From contig MCFL01000020.1 in the NCBI GenBank assembly GCA_002102555.1, positions 310,001 through 374,000 of the forward strand: a DNA stretch of 64,000 nucleotides. Direction: 5' to 3'. The position numbers and the translations under genes are program-made. The stretch comes from Catenaria anguillulae PL171 (Eukaryota > Blastocladiomycota > Blastocladiomycetes > Blastocladiales > Catenariaceae). Under the pieces are notes generated by a model. That model ran no database searches, was not told the origin of the DNA, and saw nothing but the letters and a program-made list of their open reading frames with translations. Positions 52,710-63,078 of the stretch are shown in pieces (the first letter of the stretch is position 1; every line of letters starts with the position of its first letter).

Positions 52710-52871
52710 GATCGGGTAGCCCAGTTGTGCGCCGAGAATGTAAGCGACGGCCGAGCGCATGGGAATGCATCCAAAGGCGGTCGCCGTTGGGGAGGGAGAA
52801 ACGGGGTCTTTATCCACCGTCCTGGAAGGAGCGGCGCCAGCTTGGGTTGCAGCAGGGTTGGACTCTGGCAT

Positions 52872-53398
52872 GGTTGCGAATTACGAAATGAACTTCTGGA
52901 TCGAGCTTGGACTTTTCGGACGTAAACCAAAGAGAAGGAGGATGCCGAGAGGGTGCAAGGAGTGGATTTTATGGACTGCGCGCTTATGTGTGCGGGCAGC
53001 ATCGAAATGGACTTATAACTGGCCAATTACAAGTGGCAACGAACGACAAAGAAACGGTAGGGCTTTGGAGGCGTGAGTGCCTGGGACCTGTGCATTATTT
53101 GATCCATTTCCCTGCATGGCTCGCCGCTTGTTCGCCTGCAAACTGTACATTTGTGTTGATAGAGACCCAAGTGTACGTCAGTATCCTCACACCTCGCTGC
53201 TTTACAAGCCGAAAGGCATGCACGCACATGGTTGCGACACTTCTGCGTTATACAGTCCAGCAGTCGCGGGAAAGACAAAATGTAATTCTCGATGAGGGGT
53301 GAAAGTATGAGATGCGCCAGTGTGTAGATACCCGCTTCCACAACAAAAAATGTCAAAAAAAAACAGCAAAACAACCGACAAACCAACACGAAACGAGC
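52872..53398. other. Intergenic region, no gene seen
   Basis: About 530 nt holding the upstream region of paralogue 3 and the 3' flank of the tRNA synthetase gene. A-rich runs occur near 53345-53370. Confidence 0.5.
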
Positions 53399-55432
53399 TT
53401 ACTTGTCCGCCTCAATGATCGCCTTGACCTCCCTCAACAAATCCTCCTTGAACTTCAACAACACCTCGACCGCCTCCTTGGTATCCTTGTGGTCGCCGCC
53501 CTCGCTCGTCTTGAGCTGCTTGACGCGCTCGCCCTGCTTTGCAACGGCCGCCTGCAACTCGCGCACCGCGTCCGTGACCTTTGCGGGATCCACCTTGGCC
53601 AACAGCTTGATGGGATCTTGCGCAGCGGCCGCCTTGAGCGCTGCACGCTTACTCACGGCGGGCTTGGCCGCGCCCGCAGCGGGTGCGTCCGAGGGTGAAG
53701 ATCCGGCAGATTGGCCACCGTACTTTGCGCGAAACTCGGCCTCGAGCTTTTCGTCGAGCCTCTTGAACAAGTACTCTGGCTTGCCGATTGTGTGGCCCGC
53801 AAACACACCTTGGTCAAACTTGTCGGTGAACATGGGCTGGTCGAGTTGCAGCTGGCGCAAAATGCCGCGCGACGTGCCTGGCATGAACGGGTAAAAGACG
53901 GCTGCGAGCAGGTAGCACAGGTTGAGTGCATGTGCAACGACATTGTTGCACCGCTCGGGGTCCGACGCGTGCAAAGCGTTGTCGAGCTTGTTGTCTTGTA
54001 GGTACTGGTTGCCGCGAGCAGAAATGGCCATGGCGAGTTGCAGGCCCAAACGCAACTTGACAGCGTCCATGGCGTCGAGGTATTGCGTGACAAGGGCAGA
54101 AACATCCGTAACAAGCTGGGCGTCGGTCGGGTGTGCGGCCCAGGCATACTCGGGCACCGTGGACGCGTATTTGGGCGACGCGACAAACTTGGTGACGCGG
54201 TTGACAAAGTTGCCGACATTGTTGAGGAGTTCCGAGTTGTTGCGCTGGATAAACTCCTTCCAGGAGAAATCCGAGTCGTTGGATTCGGGGCGGTTGGCAA
54301 ACAAGTAGTAGCGCCACACCGACACGTCAATGCCCGTGTCGCGGACATTGGACCCAAACACGCCCGTCTTGCGCGACTTTGAAAACTTGCCGCCTTCATA
54401 GTTGAGGTACTCGGTGGTCGACAAGTGATGCAACAAGGTCCACTTTTCGCCCGTGCCAAGCAGCGACGAAGGGAAAATGACAGTGTGGAACGGGATGTTG
54501 TCCTTGCCCATGAATTGGTACAGCTGGACGTGCTCGGGGTTCTTCCACCAGGCCTCCCACTCGGGCGTCAATGTGGCCGTGATGCTCGGGTAGCCAATGG
54601 GCGCATCAAACCACACGTAAAACACCTTGTCCTCAAAGCCCTTAAGCGGGACGGGCGTGCCCCACTTGAGATCGCGCGTAATGCACCGGGGCTTGAGCCC
54701 TTCCTTGAGCCACGCGCGCGTGACGGCAATCGAGTTGGGCGACCACTTGCCCTCGGCGGATTTGGCATCGACAAACTCGGTCAGCTCAGCTTGCAAGTTT
54801 GGCAGGTCCAAAAACAAGTGAGTCGACTCGCGCTCGACGGGGCGGTTACCGTCGAGCTTGCAACGCGGGTTGATGAGGTCGCCCGCATTGAGCAGCTTTT
54901 GGCAGGCGTCGCACTGGTCGCCGCGGGCATCGTCGTACTTGCAGTGCGGACACGTGCCCTCGACATAGCGGTCGGCAAGGAAGCGCGAGCACTTTTCGCA
55001 ATAAAGCTGGACCATGGACTGGGTGACGAGGCGGTTGTTGGCGTGCAGCTTGTTGAAGATGGCCTGGGCAATCTCGGTTTGCTGGGGCGTGGTGGTGCGT
55101 CCAAACTTGTCAAAGTCAATGTCAAAGAGCTTGTAAATGTCGCGGTGCAGAACATGGTACTTGTCGCACAGCTGTTGGCAGGAGACGCCCTCCTCGAGGG
55201 CCTTTGTCTCGGTGGCGGTGCCGTACTCGTCGGTGCCGCAGACGTAGAGGGTGTTGTGGCCGCGGAGGCGCGCAAAGCGGGCGTAGGCGTCGGCCGAGAG
55301 GACGCAGCCAATGATGTTGCCGAGGTGGGGCTCGTTGTTGACGTAGGGGAGCGCCGACGTGATGAGCACGTTCTTGCGTGCCGGGTCGGGCAGCGGGACG
55401 GCTGTTGGGCGGTGGTAGGTTGGGATGGTCAT
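53399..55432 (-). CDS. MES1: Methionyl-tRNA synthetase, cytosolic, with C-terminal WHEP-like domain
   Basis: A single exon encodes 677 residues. It charges tRNA-Met for translation initiation and elongation. The class I signature PHLGNIIG (HIGH-type) lies near residue 35 and KFSKSR (KMSKS-type) near 360. Between them is a zinc-knuckle insert with CEKCSRFL, CPHCKYDDARGDQCDAC. FYVWFDAPIGY and YQFMGKDNIPFH are typical of the eukaryotic/archaeal branch. The C-terminal 60 residues after an Ala/Lys linker (LQAAVAKQGERVKQLKTSEG) form a helical hairpin like WHEP domains, which bind tRNA; yeast enzymes lack this and use an N-terminal Arc1-binding domain instead. The start MTIPTYHRP has an ATG at 55432 with no competing upstream ATG in frame. 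Confidence 0.96.
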   Translation of the reverse strand: MTIPTYHRPTAVPLPDPARKNVLITSALPYVNNEPHLGNIIGCVLSADAYARFARLRGHNTLYVCGTDEYGTATETKALEEGVSCQQLCDKYHVLHRDIYKLFDIDFDKFGRTTTPQQTEIAQAIFNKLHANNRLVTQSMVQLYCEKCSRFLADRYVEGTCPHCKYDDARGDQCDACQKLLNAGDLINPRCKLDGNRPVERESTHLFLDLPNLQAELTEFVDAKSAEGKWSPNSIAVTRAWLKEGLKPRCITRDLKWGTPVPLKGFEDKVFYVWFDAPIGYPSITATLTPEWEAWWKNPEHVQLYQFMGKDNIPFHTVIFPSSLLGTGEKWTLLHHLSTTEYLNYEGGKFSKSRKTGVFGSNVRDTGIDVSVWRYYLFANRPESNDSDFSWKEFIQRNNSELLNNVGNFVNRVTKFVASPKYASTVPEYAWAAHPTDAQLVTDVSALVTQYLDAMDAVKLRLGLQLAMAISARGNQYLQDNKLDNALHASDPERCNNVVAHALNLCYLLAAVFYPFMPGTSRGILRQLQLDQPMFTDKFDQGVFAGHTIGKPEYLFKRLDEKLEAEFRAKYGGQSAGSSPSDAPAAGAAKPAVSKRAALKAAAAQDPIKLLAKVDPAKVTDAVRELQAAVAKQGERVKQLKTSEGGDHKDTKEAVEVLLKFKEDLLREVKAIIEADK

Positions 55433-56189
55433 GTTGAGTTGTTGGCGATGGAATTGGAATTGGAAATGGAATGCATGTGTCTATCAATTCATCACTGATA
55501 ACTGACGGATCATGGATGGCAACATATGTTATGTATACGACGGCAGACGAGACGGGTGGAGGTGTCTATGGTTTGCCTGGACAGTGAGGACAACAACGCA
55601 AAGGTGACAACCGCCTCGCGTGGCGCCACGTGACCATTCGCCATCATCATCCATGTCAGGTATGACAGTCATCATTGTCGACAGGACATTAAGAATACAT
55701 TTACACACAAGTACTACATAGATCCATGCCCCAGCCATGAGCCATAGATGGACCTCGTCACCTCGGCCCTTGCCCTTCGTGTCGTGCAACAGTCAGCGGC
55801 CAGGTGTCGACGCGGCTCTCACGCAAATCATGTCGAGCTTTGGCGCAGTGAACCAAAACATCACCTCGGTGGGTGCCCGAGTGGAGATCGATACATTCGC
55901 GTCGGTCGGTTGCGTTGTCGGTGCCAACTCAATGAGGAAATCGGGGCGGCGGCTGGCCCAGGCCAAAGTTGCTTGTTACCGCCCGATTCCCTGGCACGCG
56001 AGGTGGGCCCAGAAGATATTTACATGAGGTGGTGGTGACGGGACAAATGGCCATCTTCTCGTTTCTCGGGCAATGAAAATGGGAAACACGTAATCGACCC
56101 TTGTTGTTGGGCTGCAATTGTGTCAGTTTTCGTCGTTCTCTGTTTTCATGTAGTTATGTATTTTGCTTCGTTGCTGAATGTTTTTGTTT
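55433..56189. other. Intergenic region, no gene seen
   Basis: About 760 nt between the synthetase promoter and the end of the kinesin gene. Frames on the plus strand at 55737-56038 lack ATG context and bias. Confidence 0.5.
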
Positions 56190-58535
56190 TTACACTTCCT
56201 GCCCTCCTTGCCTCGTTGCCCTTGCCGACCGCCCTCCACCCGTGTTGCTGCTACTGGGCACCCGGGCACTTGCCTTTGCTGGCTTCTTTCCGACCGCCAA
56301 AGCAGTTGCAGACCCATGCCCTTGAGCACTTGAGCTTGGTGAGGCACCACCACCCATCATGAGCATCAACGGGATCCCAAACCTCGGATCCGCCACCCTT
56401 GCCTTTGCCACATTCTCGCCATACAAGGGCACCACCACCAAATTCTCCCCCAAATACCTTCCCCTGCGAGCCATATCCAACGGATCCGCACCCACCAGTG
56501 CCTTTGCCGCCGCACACATGGGCCGCTTGCCCGCGGGCCGCCGCGTCACGTCTGCCGCAGTCACTGGCGCAATCCTAGCCCATTCCCACTCGTCGTCCTG
56601 CTGCAACACGAGCCGCGCCTCGCCCTTGCGCCGCTCCTCCTCGGGCACAAACAAGTCGAGCACGGTCGACTTGAGCTCCACCTCGCGCGCCAATTCCCGG
56701 ACCGCCGCAACCAAGTCGGCACGCTCGCTGCGCCACTCTTGCTCGATGTCGCGTGCGTCTTGGCGCACCTGCTCAATCTTGGACCACAGCTTGGCCAACT
56801 TGCGCGTCTTGATATCCACCTCCTCTTGCAAGTTTGCATAACTGTCCTCGAGCTGCAAATTGCCCTCGAGCACGGCATCCAACTGCGCCCGCAACTCTGC
56901 TTGGCGCTGTGCCTCTTCTTGCGCTTTGGCTCGCGCACGCTCGAGTTCGAGCTCTTGCTCGGAAATCCTTGCCGTGATATCCTTGCCGCCCATGAGCAGC
57001 GCAGACTCGAGCTTTGCAAGCTCTGCCGCGAGATCCGCGCGCGCCTTGCGCTCCTCTTCGAGTTTGGCGGCACGCGCATCGAGTTCGTCCAATAGCCGCT
57101 CTTGCTCGTCCTCGGCCATGTCTTTGGATGCGAGCAGGCGCGCCTTTTCGTCTTGGATTTGTTGTTGGAGGGTGGCCAGTGTGGCTGGATCGAGCTGCGA
57201 CAGGGTCGATTCCATGTCCTCGTCGGGAATCCCATCGCTGTTGCTACTTGTACTGGAAGGCGTGGGCGACACGGCGGCTGTTGGTGATGATGACGACGAT
57301 GACGATTTGGTTGTTTTGGGCCGCGACGATTTCTTCGTGGCCGACACCGCGGAAGGTGCTCCGCCAGCACCTCCTCCTTGCATCTTTGCCTTGAGGGCTT
57401 CTTGCAACCTCTGAATCTCGAGCTGGTACTCGCGCAACAGCGCATCCTTAGGATCCTCATTGACCCTGGGCTTGTTCTTGATATTCTTTGCCCGATTCGC
57501 ATACCGCAGCGTCGACAGCGTCTCGTCAAAGTTGTAGCTGGCCGGCGACATGGTCGCCAGCATGAGCGTCTTGGCATTGCCACCGAGCGAATCCTGCAAC
57601 AGCCGTGTGAGCTTGGAGTCGCGGTACGGAATGTGGCCCGATCCGCCGCCATCAACCAGCGCCGCAATGCAATTGCCAAGTGCGGACAGCGACAAGTTAA
57701 TTTTGGCCGCTTCCTTGAGCCGGTCGCCTGCTGCTCCCGTCTTGCTCTGGCGCTCGGATCCTGCAAGATCCACCAAGTGCAACTTGCCTGCAACCACGTG
57801 AGCGGTGCCGTCCGGGCCTGGTGCAGACGACTCGATGGTGATGGTGAAGATGGAATGCGATCGTGACGACGTGGCGTTCATTTCGGTGGCCGCAACCGAC
57901 CGGCTCTTGTTCCCCCGGTCCATGAGCGCGTCCATGTCAGCAACGGATTGCACGGGAAACGCTTGCAGGTCCTTGACATAAACGCCTGTCTCTGGATGTT
58001 CCTTGACTTCGAGCGCCGCGGGCTTTGTACCGTTGGGTGGGGGTGGCACAAGCAAGTCGCGCACCTCTTCGTTGTAAATTTCCAAAAATGACACACGAAC
58101 CAGAAACTGGCGGTCGGGCGAGCTGGCAATGTGTGCAAAGATTTGATGAAACGCGTTTGGAATGATTCCCCGCAAGTCCGGGACCGTTGGCACGCCCTGC
58201 ATCGAAAACGTCTTGCCCGTGCCCGTTTGACCATACACAAACACGGTGCCATTGAATCCTTGCAGGACGGCATTGACGATTTCGCGCGCGGTCCCTTCGT
58301 ACACGGCGCGCTGCGTGCTTTCTTCATCGTACACGGCGTCAAACGTGAATTGTTTGGTGTCGTCTTGGTTCTTTGGGTTGGTGATGGTTAGGGATGTGGG
58401 CGAGTCGAACCGCACAACGCGGGAAAAGCCCGCGGTTTTCTCCTTTTCGCTAAAGGGCCTGCATCGCAAGCAGACACGGATCGATTCTGATGATGACGAG
58501 GGTGAGGCTGGCAGGGCAGCGGCGGGTTTGGACAT
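56190..58535 (-). CDS. Kinesin-2 (KIF3/FLA10-type) motor
   Basis: A single exon encodes 781 residues from the ATG at 58535; a possible upstream ATG at 58586 would add 17 residues. Kinesin-2 drives anterograde intraflagellar transport in complex with a partner motor and KAP. The motor domain has IRVCLRCRPFSEKE, P-loop GQTGTGKTF, switch I NATSSRSH, switch II LVDLAGSERQ, and the family-specific neck TLRYANRAKNIKNKP followed by NEDPKDALLREYQ, which identifies kinesin-2. A coiled coil with an acidic/basic pair follows, then a globular tail. Its presence implies a flagellated zoospore stage. Which subunit (KIF3A- or KIF3B-like) is unclear. The stop at 56190 follows a Gly/Ser-rich tail. Confidence 0.93.
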   Translation of the reverse strand: MSKPAAALPASPSSSSESIRVCLRCRPFSEKEKTAGFSRVVRFDSPTSLTITNPKNQDDTKQFTFDAVYDEESTQRAVYEGTAREIVNAVLQGFNGTVFVYGQTGTGKTFSMQGVPTVPDLRGIIPNAFHQIFAHIASSPDRQFLVRVSFLEIYNEEVRDLLVPPPPNGTKPAALEVKEHPETGVYVKDLQAFPVQSVADMDALMDRGNKSRSVAATEMNATSSRSHSIFTITIESSAPGPDGTAHVVAGKLHLVDLAGSERQSKTGAAGDRLKEAAKINLSLSALGNCIAALVDGGGSGHIPYRDSKLTRLLQDSLGGNAKTLMLATMSPASYNFDETLSTLRYANRAKNIKNKPRVNEDPKDALLREYQLEIQRLQEALKAKMQGGGAGGAPSAVSATKKSSRPKTTKSSSSSSSPTAAVSPTPSSTSSNSDGIPDEDMESTLSQLDPATLATLQQQIQDEKARLLASKDMAEDEQERLLDELDARAAKLEEERKARADLAAELAKLESALLMGGKDITARISEQELELERARAKAQEEAQRQAELRAQLDAVLEGNLQLEDSYANLQEEVDIKTRKLAKLWSKIEQVRQDARDIEQEWRSERADLVAAVRELAREVELKSTVLDLFVPEEERRKGEARLVLQQDDEWEWARIAPVTAADVTRRPAGKRPMCAAAKALVGADPLDMARRGRYLGENLVVVPLYGENVAKARVADPRFGIPLMLMMGGGASPSSSAQGHGSATALAVGKKPAKASARVPSSSNTGGGRSARATRQGGQEV

Positions 58536-59444
58536 GGCAAGATGAAGTGTAGGCAATATATCTGATTGCGCAAGGTGTCGGTGCATGTGTACACGGTACG
58601 CTAGTGCTTGTTGAATCGTTCCAAGCAGAATATAATTCTGTTTGCGACAAACGAGCTGGTGCGAACAAGAACACGGGTTGACGCGTCACAACTGCATGAT
58701 GATCCATGAGCAACCGCGTTGCGTCAATCCGCTGGAACCTAGTCGACCGAATACATGTTGGTAACCTCGAAAAAAGGATAATGAAACGGAGTTCAGATGA
58801 ATATCATAGTGCTTCGGAAAAAAACATGCCAAGAGCAATGCACGCGGCCAGAGCCTCGTTCTCGGTTCTCGCGAGGCGACGACAGCAACGCAGTACTTGT
58901 ACAAAACAGGAAGGTCATGGCGTGACCACGTGAGCTGCGAGCAATTTCATGAACCACGCGTTCGCTGCAAGCATTGCGGTCGCCCCCATTCAACCGCATT
59001 GTCAAATATCTGATGAGCGGGAAGCCTGTTCCACTCGATTCACACTTGCCGGTTGTCTATTGGACCGGGGTCGCGCGGGCGGCAGACCACGATGCGCAAT
59101 CGGACGATGGACCTCGGGTTTCTTGTTCCTTTCCCACGGCGCTCAGTAAGGGCTGCCGCCAATCTGAAACATCCGCCGGATGTACAACATTTGAGCAGCA
59201 AAATTCGAGGCTATTCGCAAATGCACAGTCGAAGTGGCAAGAGAGGAAACATTGCCATTTTTGTTTACAAATGCATGGCATAAAGTCCAGTGCATCCCCG
59301 CCGTCTCCCGCGGCAGCGGCATCAAATCCTCGTTGTTTCCAGTGTTGGATTCCCTTGCTTGCCTTGCCGTCCAGCGGTGCTAGACTTGACCATACTGATC
59401 CTCGTTTTTCCCTACTCGTGTGCGCACAAGGAGTACTTGCAAAC
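58536..59444. promoter_or_regulatory. Divergent intergenic region
   Basis: About 900 nt between kinesin-2 and the seven-helix gene. The plus-strand frame of the next gene stays open back to 58974, but that part is low in bias and has no membrane features, so it is treated as leader. Confidence 0.45.
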
Positions 59445-60584
59445 ATGCCCAAGTATCCACTGTCCCTCGCAGCTCATGCGACGACCACATACCCCGGGGG
59501 GCTCAGCATAGCCTCCACGATGGTGCCCATGTCTTTGACTGGTGCACTGGGTCTCAGCATTGTTTGGTCACTGTGCATCAACCCTCGCCCAAGGTACGGC
59601 TGTGAGCTCGCCCTGGTCGTCGCAGGCTGTTCCCAATTCATTTCGCTATTTGTCACGAGCTCAGTCGCCATGATCATTGCGTCCCCGCCGCGCACTGTCT
59701 CGACCACCACCAACGTGGCCATGCGCATGATTGCCAACTGGACACATCTCTTGGCCGTCGTGGTCACCACATACATCTGCTACCGACGTGCACAAGCCAT
59801 CTGGGTCGCTTCGCCGCGCGCCGCCCAATACGTGGCCCCCGTCGTCTCGCTTGGTGTTGTCACGGCGGCCATTGCATCCAGGGTCACGGGCACCATCAAC
59901 GAAATCGGGCTGCTCAATGGCATCACCACCGAGGATCCATGGCTCTTCTCGGCACAGCAATTCACTCGCGCATACGTCAACTTTACTGCGGGGGTGTTTG
60001 CCCTCTTTTCCGAGGCATACGTGACCATGGTGATTGCCCAGTTTCGGCTTGGGTCCGCAACCGCAGGCCCATCCTCGTCATCGTTTGAATCGCGCAACCC
60101 AGGCAAGCTGCTCTCGTCCAAGGCGCTGCTGCGCAATCGAGTCCGGTTGGCGTACGCTGTACTCATATGCACCACGTTCCTGGTCCAATCTGGGCTACAA
60201 GTCGCTACCATGCTGCGCGTCAACCGGTTTGCGCCGTTTCATTCCATGGGCTGGTCGCTCGTCATCATTCGCATCTTTGAGTTTCGGTCCGAGCTCTTGT
60301 CGCCGACATTGTCGCGTCCGCTGGTTGCAAGAGGTGGTGGAGGAGATGGTGGTCTTGCGAGAACATTGGCCGCTTCACCTTCCGCATCGGTGGTAAGTTT
60401 CGGATTGACACGAGATGCCTCCATTTCGTCGGCTCGCCAGGTCGACATGCATGGCGCGACAAACCGAGCTGGAGCCTTGGGTGTCTCAGGAAGCGGCAGT
60501 AGCGGTGGGATAGGGCGGATGGCAATCGGCGGCGGTAATGGAGGACGGACAAGCAAGGCACATTCAAACATGGCCATTGTTTAG
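59445..60584 (+). CDS. Seven-helix membrane protein, receptor-like
   Basis: The frame is open from 58974, but the ATG at 59445 (context AAACATGC) begins right before the first hydrophobic segment and gives 379 residues. Seven helices can be counted: TGALGLSIVWSLCI, LALVVAGCSQFISLFVTSSV, LLAVVVTTYICYRRAQAIW, VAPVVSLGVVTAAIAS, FTAGVFALFSEAYVTMVIAQ, AYAVLICTTFLVQSGLQVAT and LVIIRIFEFRSELLS. The cytoplasmic tail is Ser/Gly-rich, with likely phosphosites. Seven helices with a long Ser-rich tail fit a G-protein-coupled receptor, but I see no family motif (no DRY or NPxxY), so this is structural inference. No Lys in helix 7 argues against an opsin. Confidence 0.68.
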   Translation: MPKYPLSLAAHATTTYPGGLSIASTMVPMSLTGALGLSIVWSLCINPRPRYGCELALVVAGCSQFISLFVTSSVAMIIASPPRTVSTTTNVAMRMIANWTHLLAVVVTTYICYRRAQAIWVASPRAAQYVAPVVSLGVVTAAIASRVTGTINEIGLLNGITTEDPWLFSAQQFTRAYVNFTAGVFALFSEAYVTMVIAQFRLGSATAGPSSSSFESRNPGKLLSSKALLRNRVRLAYAVLICTTFLVQSGLQVATMLRVNRFAPFHSMGWSLVIIRIFEFRSELLSPTLSRPLVARGGGGDGGLARTLAASPSASVVSFGLTRDASISSARQVDMHGATNRAGALGVSGSGSSGGIGRMAIGGGNGGRTSKAHSNMAIV

Positions 60585-60787
60585 ATTTATCGTTTTCTCG
60601 CACACATCCCACGACCTCTTGTTCTTCCTCCAATAATATCATTGTTGTTTTTGTTGTTGCACACACTCACATGGCAGAAACCATTTCACACCCCTATAAA
60701 TACTGTACCCACGTTTCGTTCACTCACATAAAAAAGGATTCATTTGCAAGATACAAGCACCGAAAATACGTAAAAACAATTCCTGAC

Positions 60788-62125
60788 TCAAGCAAACATG
60801 CGCTTGTACATGCTCTTCTCCTTTTCGACCCGCATCTTGACCTCCCTCTCAATGCCCGCCAACTCCTTCGCAATCACGGGATCCTCGGGACTCAACTTTT
60901 TTGCCTCGGCCAATGCCTCCTTTGCCCGATCAAACTCGGCCAAGCCCTTGTACGCAGCGCCAAGACGGAAGAAGGCCTTTGTGCGATCGGCAACCGCCAA
61001 TGCATCGCCGGGCAACTTGTACAAAGCGTCCATGGCGAGCTCGCGTGCCTGCGCATACTGAGCTTGCTTGAGATTGACCTGTGCGGCATTGAGCAAGCAC
61101 GGGACCTTGGCCGCACACACGCGCGTGTACTCTGCATCGTCAGAGCACAGTGACTTGTCGTTGGCTTTCAGGTCCAAATAGCGCAGGGCCTTGGCGTACT
61201 TTGTGGCGGCCGCGTCGAGGTGGCCTGCTTTGAATGCAGCGTTGCCGTTGAGGCGTTGTGCGTCGGCAAGGGCAATCACGGCATCGGCACTCAGCTTGTG
61301 TGCGTCATTGAGATCTTCAGGAAAATCGGGCGTGTTGTCAACGGACTCGGCGTCGCCCGCAACCATCGGGCCGCTCCATTCATACTGGTCGTCTTGCGCG
61401 GCAGAGGCGGCCGCATCGGCAATTTCACCACAGTCGGCAATGATGACTGGGTGGACGGGCTTGTCGGATTCGCCCGTGGGGACGTGTTCCATGGCGCGCA
61501 CAATATTTTTGCCCTGCTTGACAATGCCAAAGACAACGTGCTTGTTGTCGAGGTGAGGCGTGAGAGCGGTCGTAATCTGTTTCGGTTGCGCAACGAGAAG
61601 AAATCATTAATGAGAGGGGACCGATACGCAAGAAGAAACTGGGTGGAGCAACGCACAAAGAATTGTGATCCGTTGGTGGCAGGTCCAGCATTGGCCATGC
61701 TCAATAGGAAATGCTTGTCGTGCTTGTGGGTAAAGTTTTCGTCCTCAAACCTATGGAGCAACGACCGTATACAAGATGAGCGGTCTGCGCAATCGAAGAC
61801 GGCAGACGGAAGGAACACAGCGGCACTGAACATATTCAACATACTTTTCGCCGTAAATCGACTCGCCACCGGTTCCATTACCACGGGTAAAGTCACCACC
61901 CTGGCACATGAACGACTTGATGATGCGGTGGAACCCAGAGCCCTTGTAGTGCAAGGGCAACCCGGACTCACCCACGCCCTTTTCGCCCGTGCACAGGGCG
62001 CGGAAGTTTTCGGCCGTCTTGGGCACGTCCTGGCTGAAGAGCTCAAAGACGATGCGGCCAAGGGGCTTGCCGGCCATGGTCATGTCGAAGAAGACGCGGG
62101 TGTTGGCGGGTTGCGAGACGGTCAT
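60788..62125 (-). CDS. CPR6: Cyclophilin-40 type peptidyl-prolyl isomerase with TPR domain
   Basis: Exons 62125-61845, 61750-61657 and 61576-60788 give 387 residues. It is a co-chaperone that binds Hsp90 through its TPR domain and catalyses prolyl isomerisation. The cyclophilin domain (about residues 1-185) has [77 protein letters not shown] across the splices, and [15 protein letters not shown]. The catalytic Arg (FHRI), the FMCQGGDF block and the active-site loop are intact. After an acidic linker, three TPR units follow ([51 protein letters not shown]), with the KAFFRLG carboxylate-clamp motif. The C-terminal helix is Lys/Glu-rich. Yeast Cpr6/Cpr7 are the closest named relatives. Confidence 0.95.
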
Positions 62126-63078
62126 GGTGTTGGTCGTGATGTGTGATCGCAAACTTGTGAGCAGATTTACGTGAGCAGCGCTTGATGGAAGCCAGGTGAT
62201 GGTGGGCAGTGGTGACGAGCGGCGGTGTGACAGTGAGCGGGCTATCCATGAGCTTTATGCATGTATTTATGCTGGCACATTGGTGTCAAGCAACCGTTGG
62301 AAGGAAGCTGGCAGCCCGTGATTTACTTTGAGACACACAGACACTCAGATTTCCAAGAGGTTCGCCGCACGTGATCTCGTCACGTGTAATGCGCATCGAC
62401 CCGCCGATCATTTGTCGCCGGTCTTGTCCGCACCGCACGAGACGAGTCGATCGGACCTGACCATGCATCCAGCCAGGCCAGAACCCACCCCTTGCTCTTA
62501 TTGGACACAATGTGGACGTTGCGGTGCATCGAGCCATTGTTCCTCAAAGTCGACGTCCACATCACGGCCATGTGACGTCCAATCGATATCAAGTATTTCA
62601 TTCCGATTTGGAACACACACAAATGGCGCCGCACCAATCGAGTCGAGTCGAGTCATTGATTCGACTTGGGGGTCACCCACTCCGATCAACAACTCTCCAG
62701 GCCCGTACCATCGATGCCTCTTGATGAAATTACCATGCATGTAAAATTGTCTCTTTGTGTATCATCAGCTGCTGCCGCCTTGGGCAGTCACCTGTCTCTC
62801 CACAACTGAGGATCGCACCATATGTTTATGATACATGCTCAAACGCCGCGGTAAAGCGAGTTCCAGTTCAAGCTTCACCACCTCGCTTGGCCTTCCTGAC
62901 GCGGTCCGTGGCCAGTGAGTGTGTTCATGTGTAAAAGTAAGTACATGTACCCCGAGGAATCTGTCGGCCGCTGCATGAGTACGTACAAGTTAAAAGCATA
63001 CCAATAGCCCGCTTTCGTCTCCGGCCGCCCGTCATTCCAGTTCCCTCCAATGCACAAGGCCGTCCCTTTGTGAACGCA
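62126..63078. promoter_or_regulatory. Divergent intergenic region, no gene seen
   Basis: About 950 nt between cyclophilin-40 and the last gene. A GAGTCGAGTCGAGTC microrepeat lies at about 62641. No biased open frame. Confidence 0.5.

Larger units (their letters stand above)
52195..52871 (-). pseudogene. Four-helix membrane protein, paralogue 3, interrupted by a retroposed insertion
   Basis: The N-terminal half (52871-52710; starts MPESNPAATQAG, ends LGAQLGYPI) and the C-terminal half (LGYPIGATFIPD..., ending at 52195) are parted by a 65-bp insertion (52645-52709). It carries a 19-base poly(A) on the minus strand and is flanked by a 15-bp duplication of the LGYPI codons. Insertion plus duplicated site is 80 bp, which shifts the frame, so the locus is probably inactive unless alleles without the insertion exist. 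The second half also carries four copies of a 21-bp repeat encoding VSYALML, which lengthens a membrane helix. The family pattern (YRTLAKLN, GYGAWVVHK) matches the two neighbours. Confidence 0.7.

Noticed and set aside
58974-59444. N-terminal extension of the seven-helix protein
   Set aside because: The frame is open but Cys/Ser/Pro-rich without bias; the ATG at 59445 directly precedes the first hydrophobic region.
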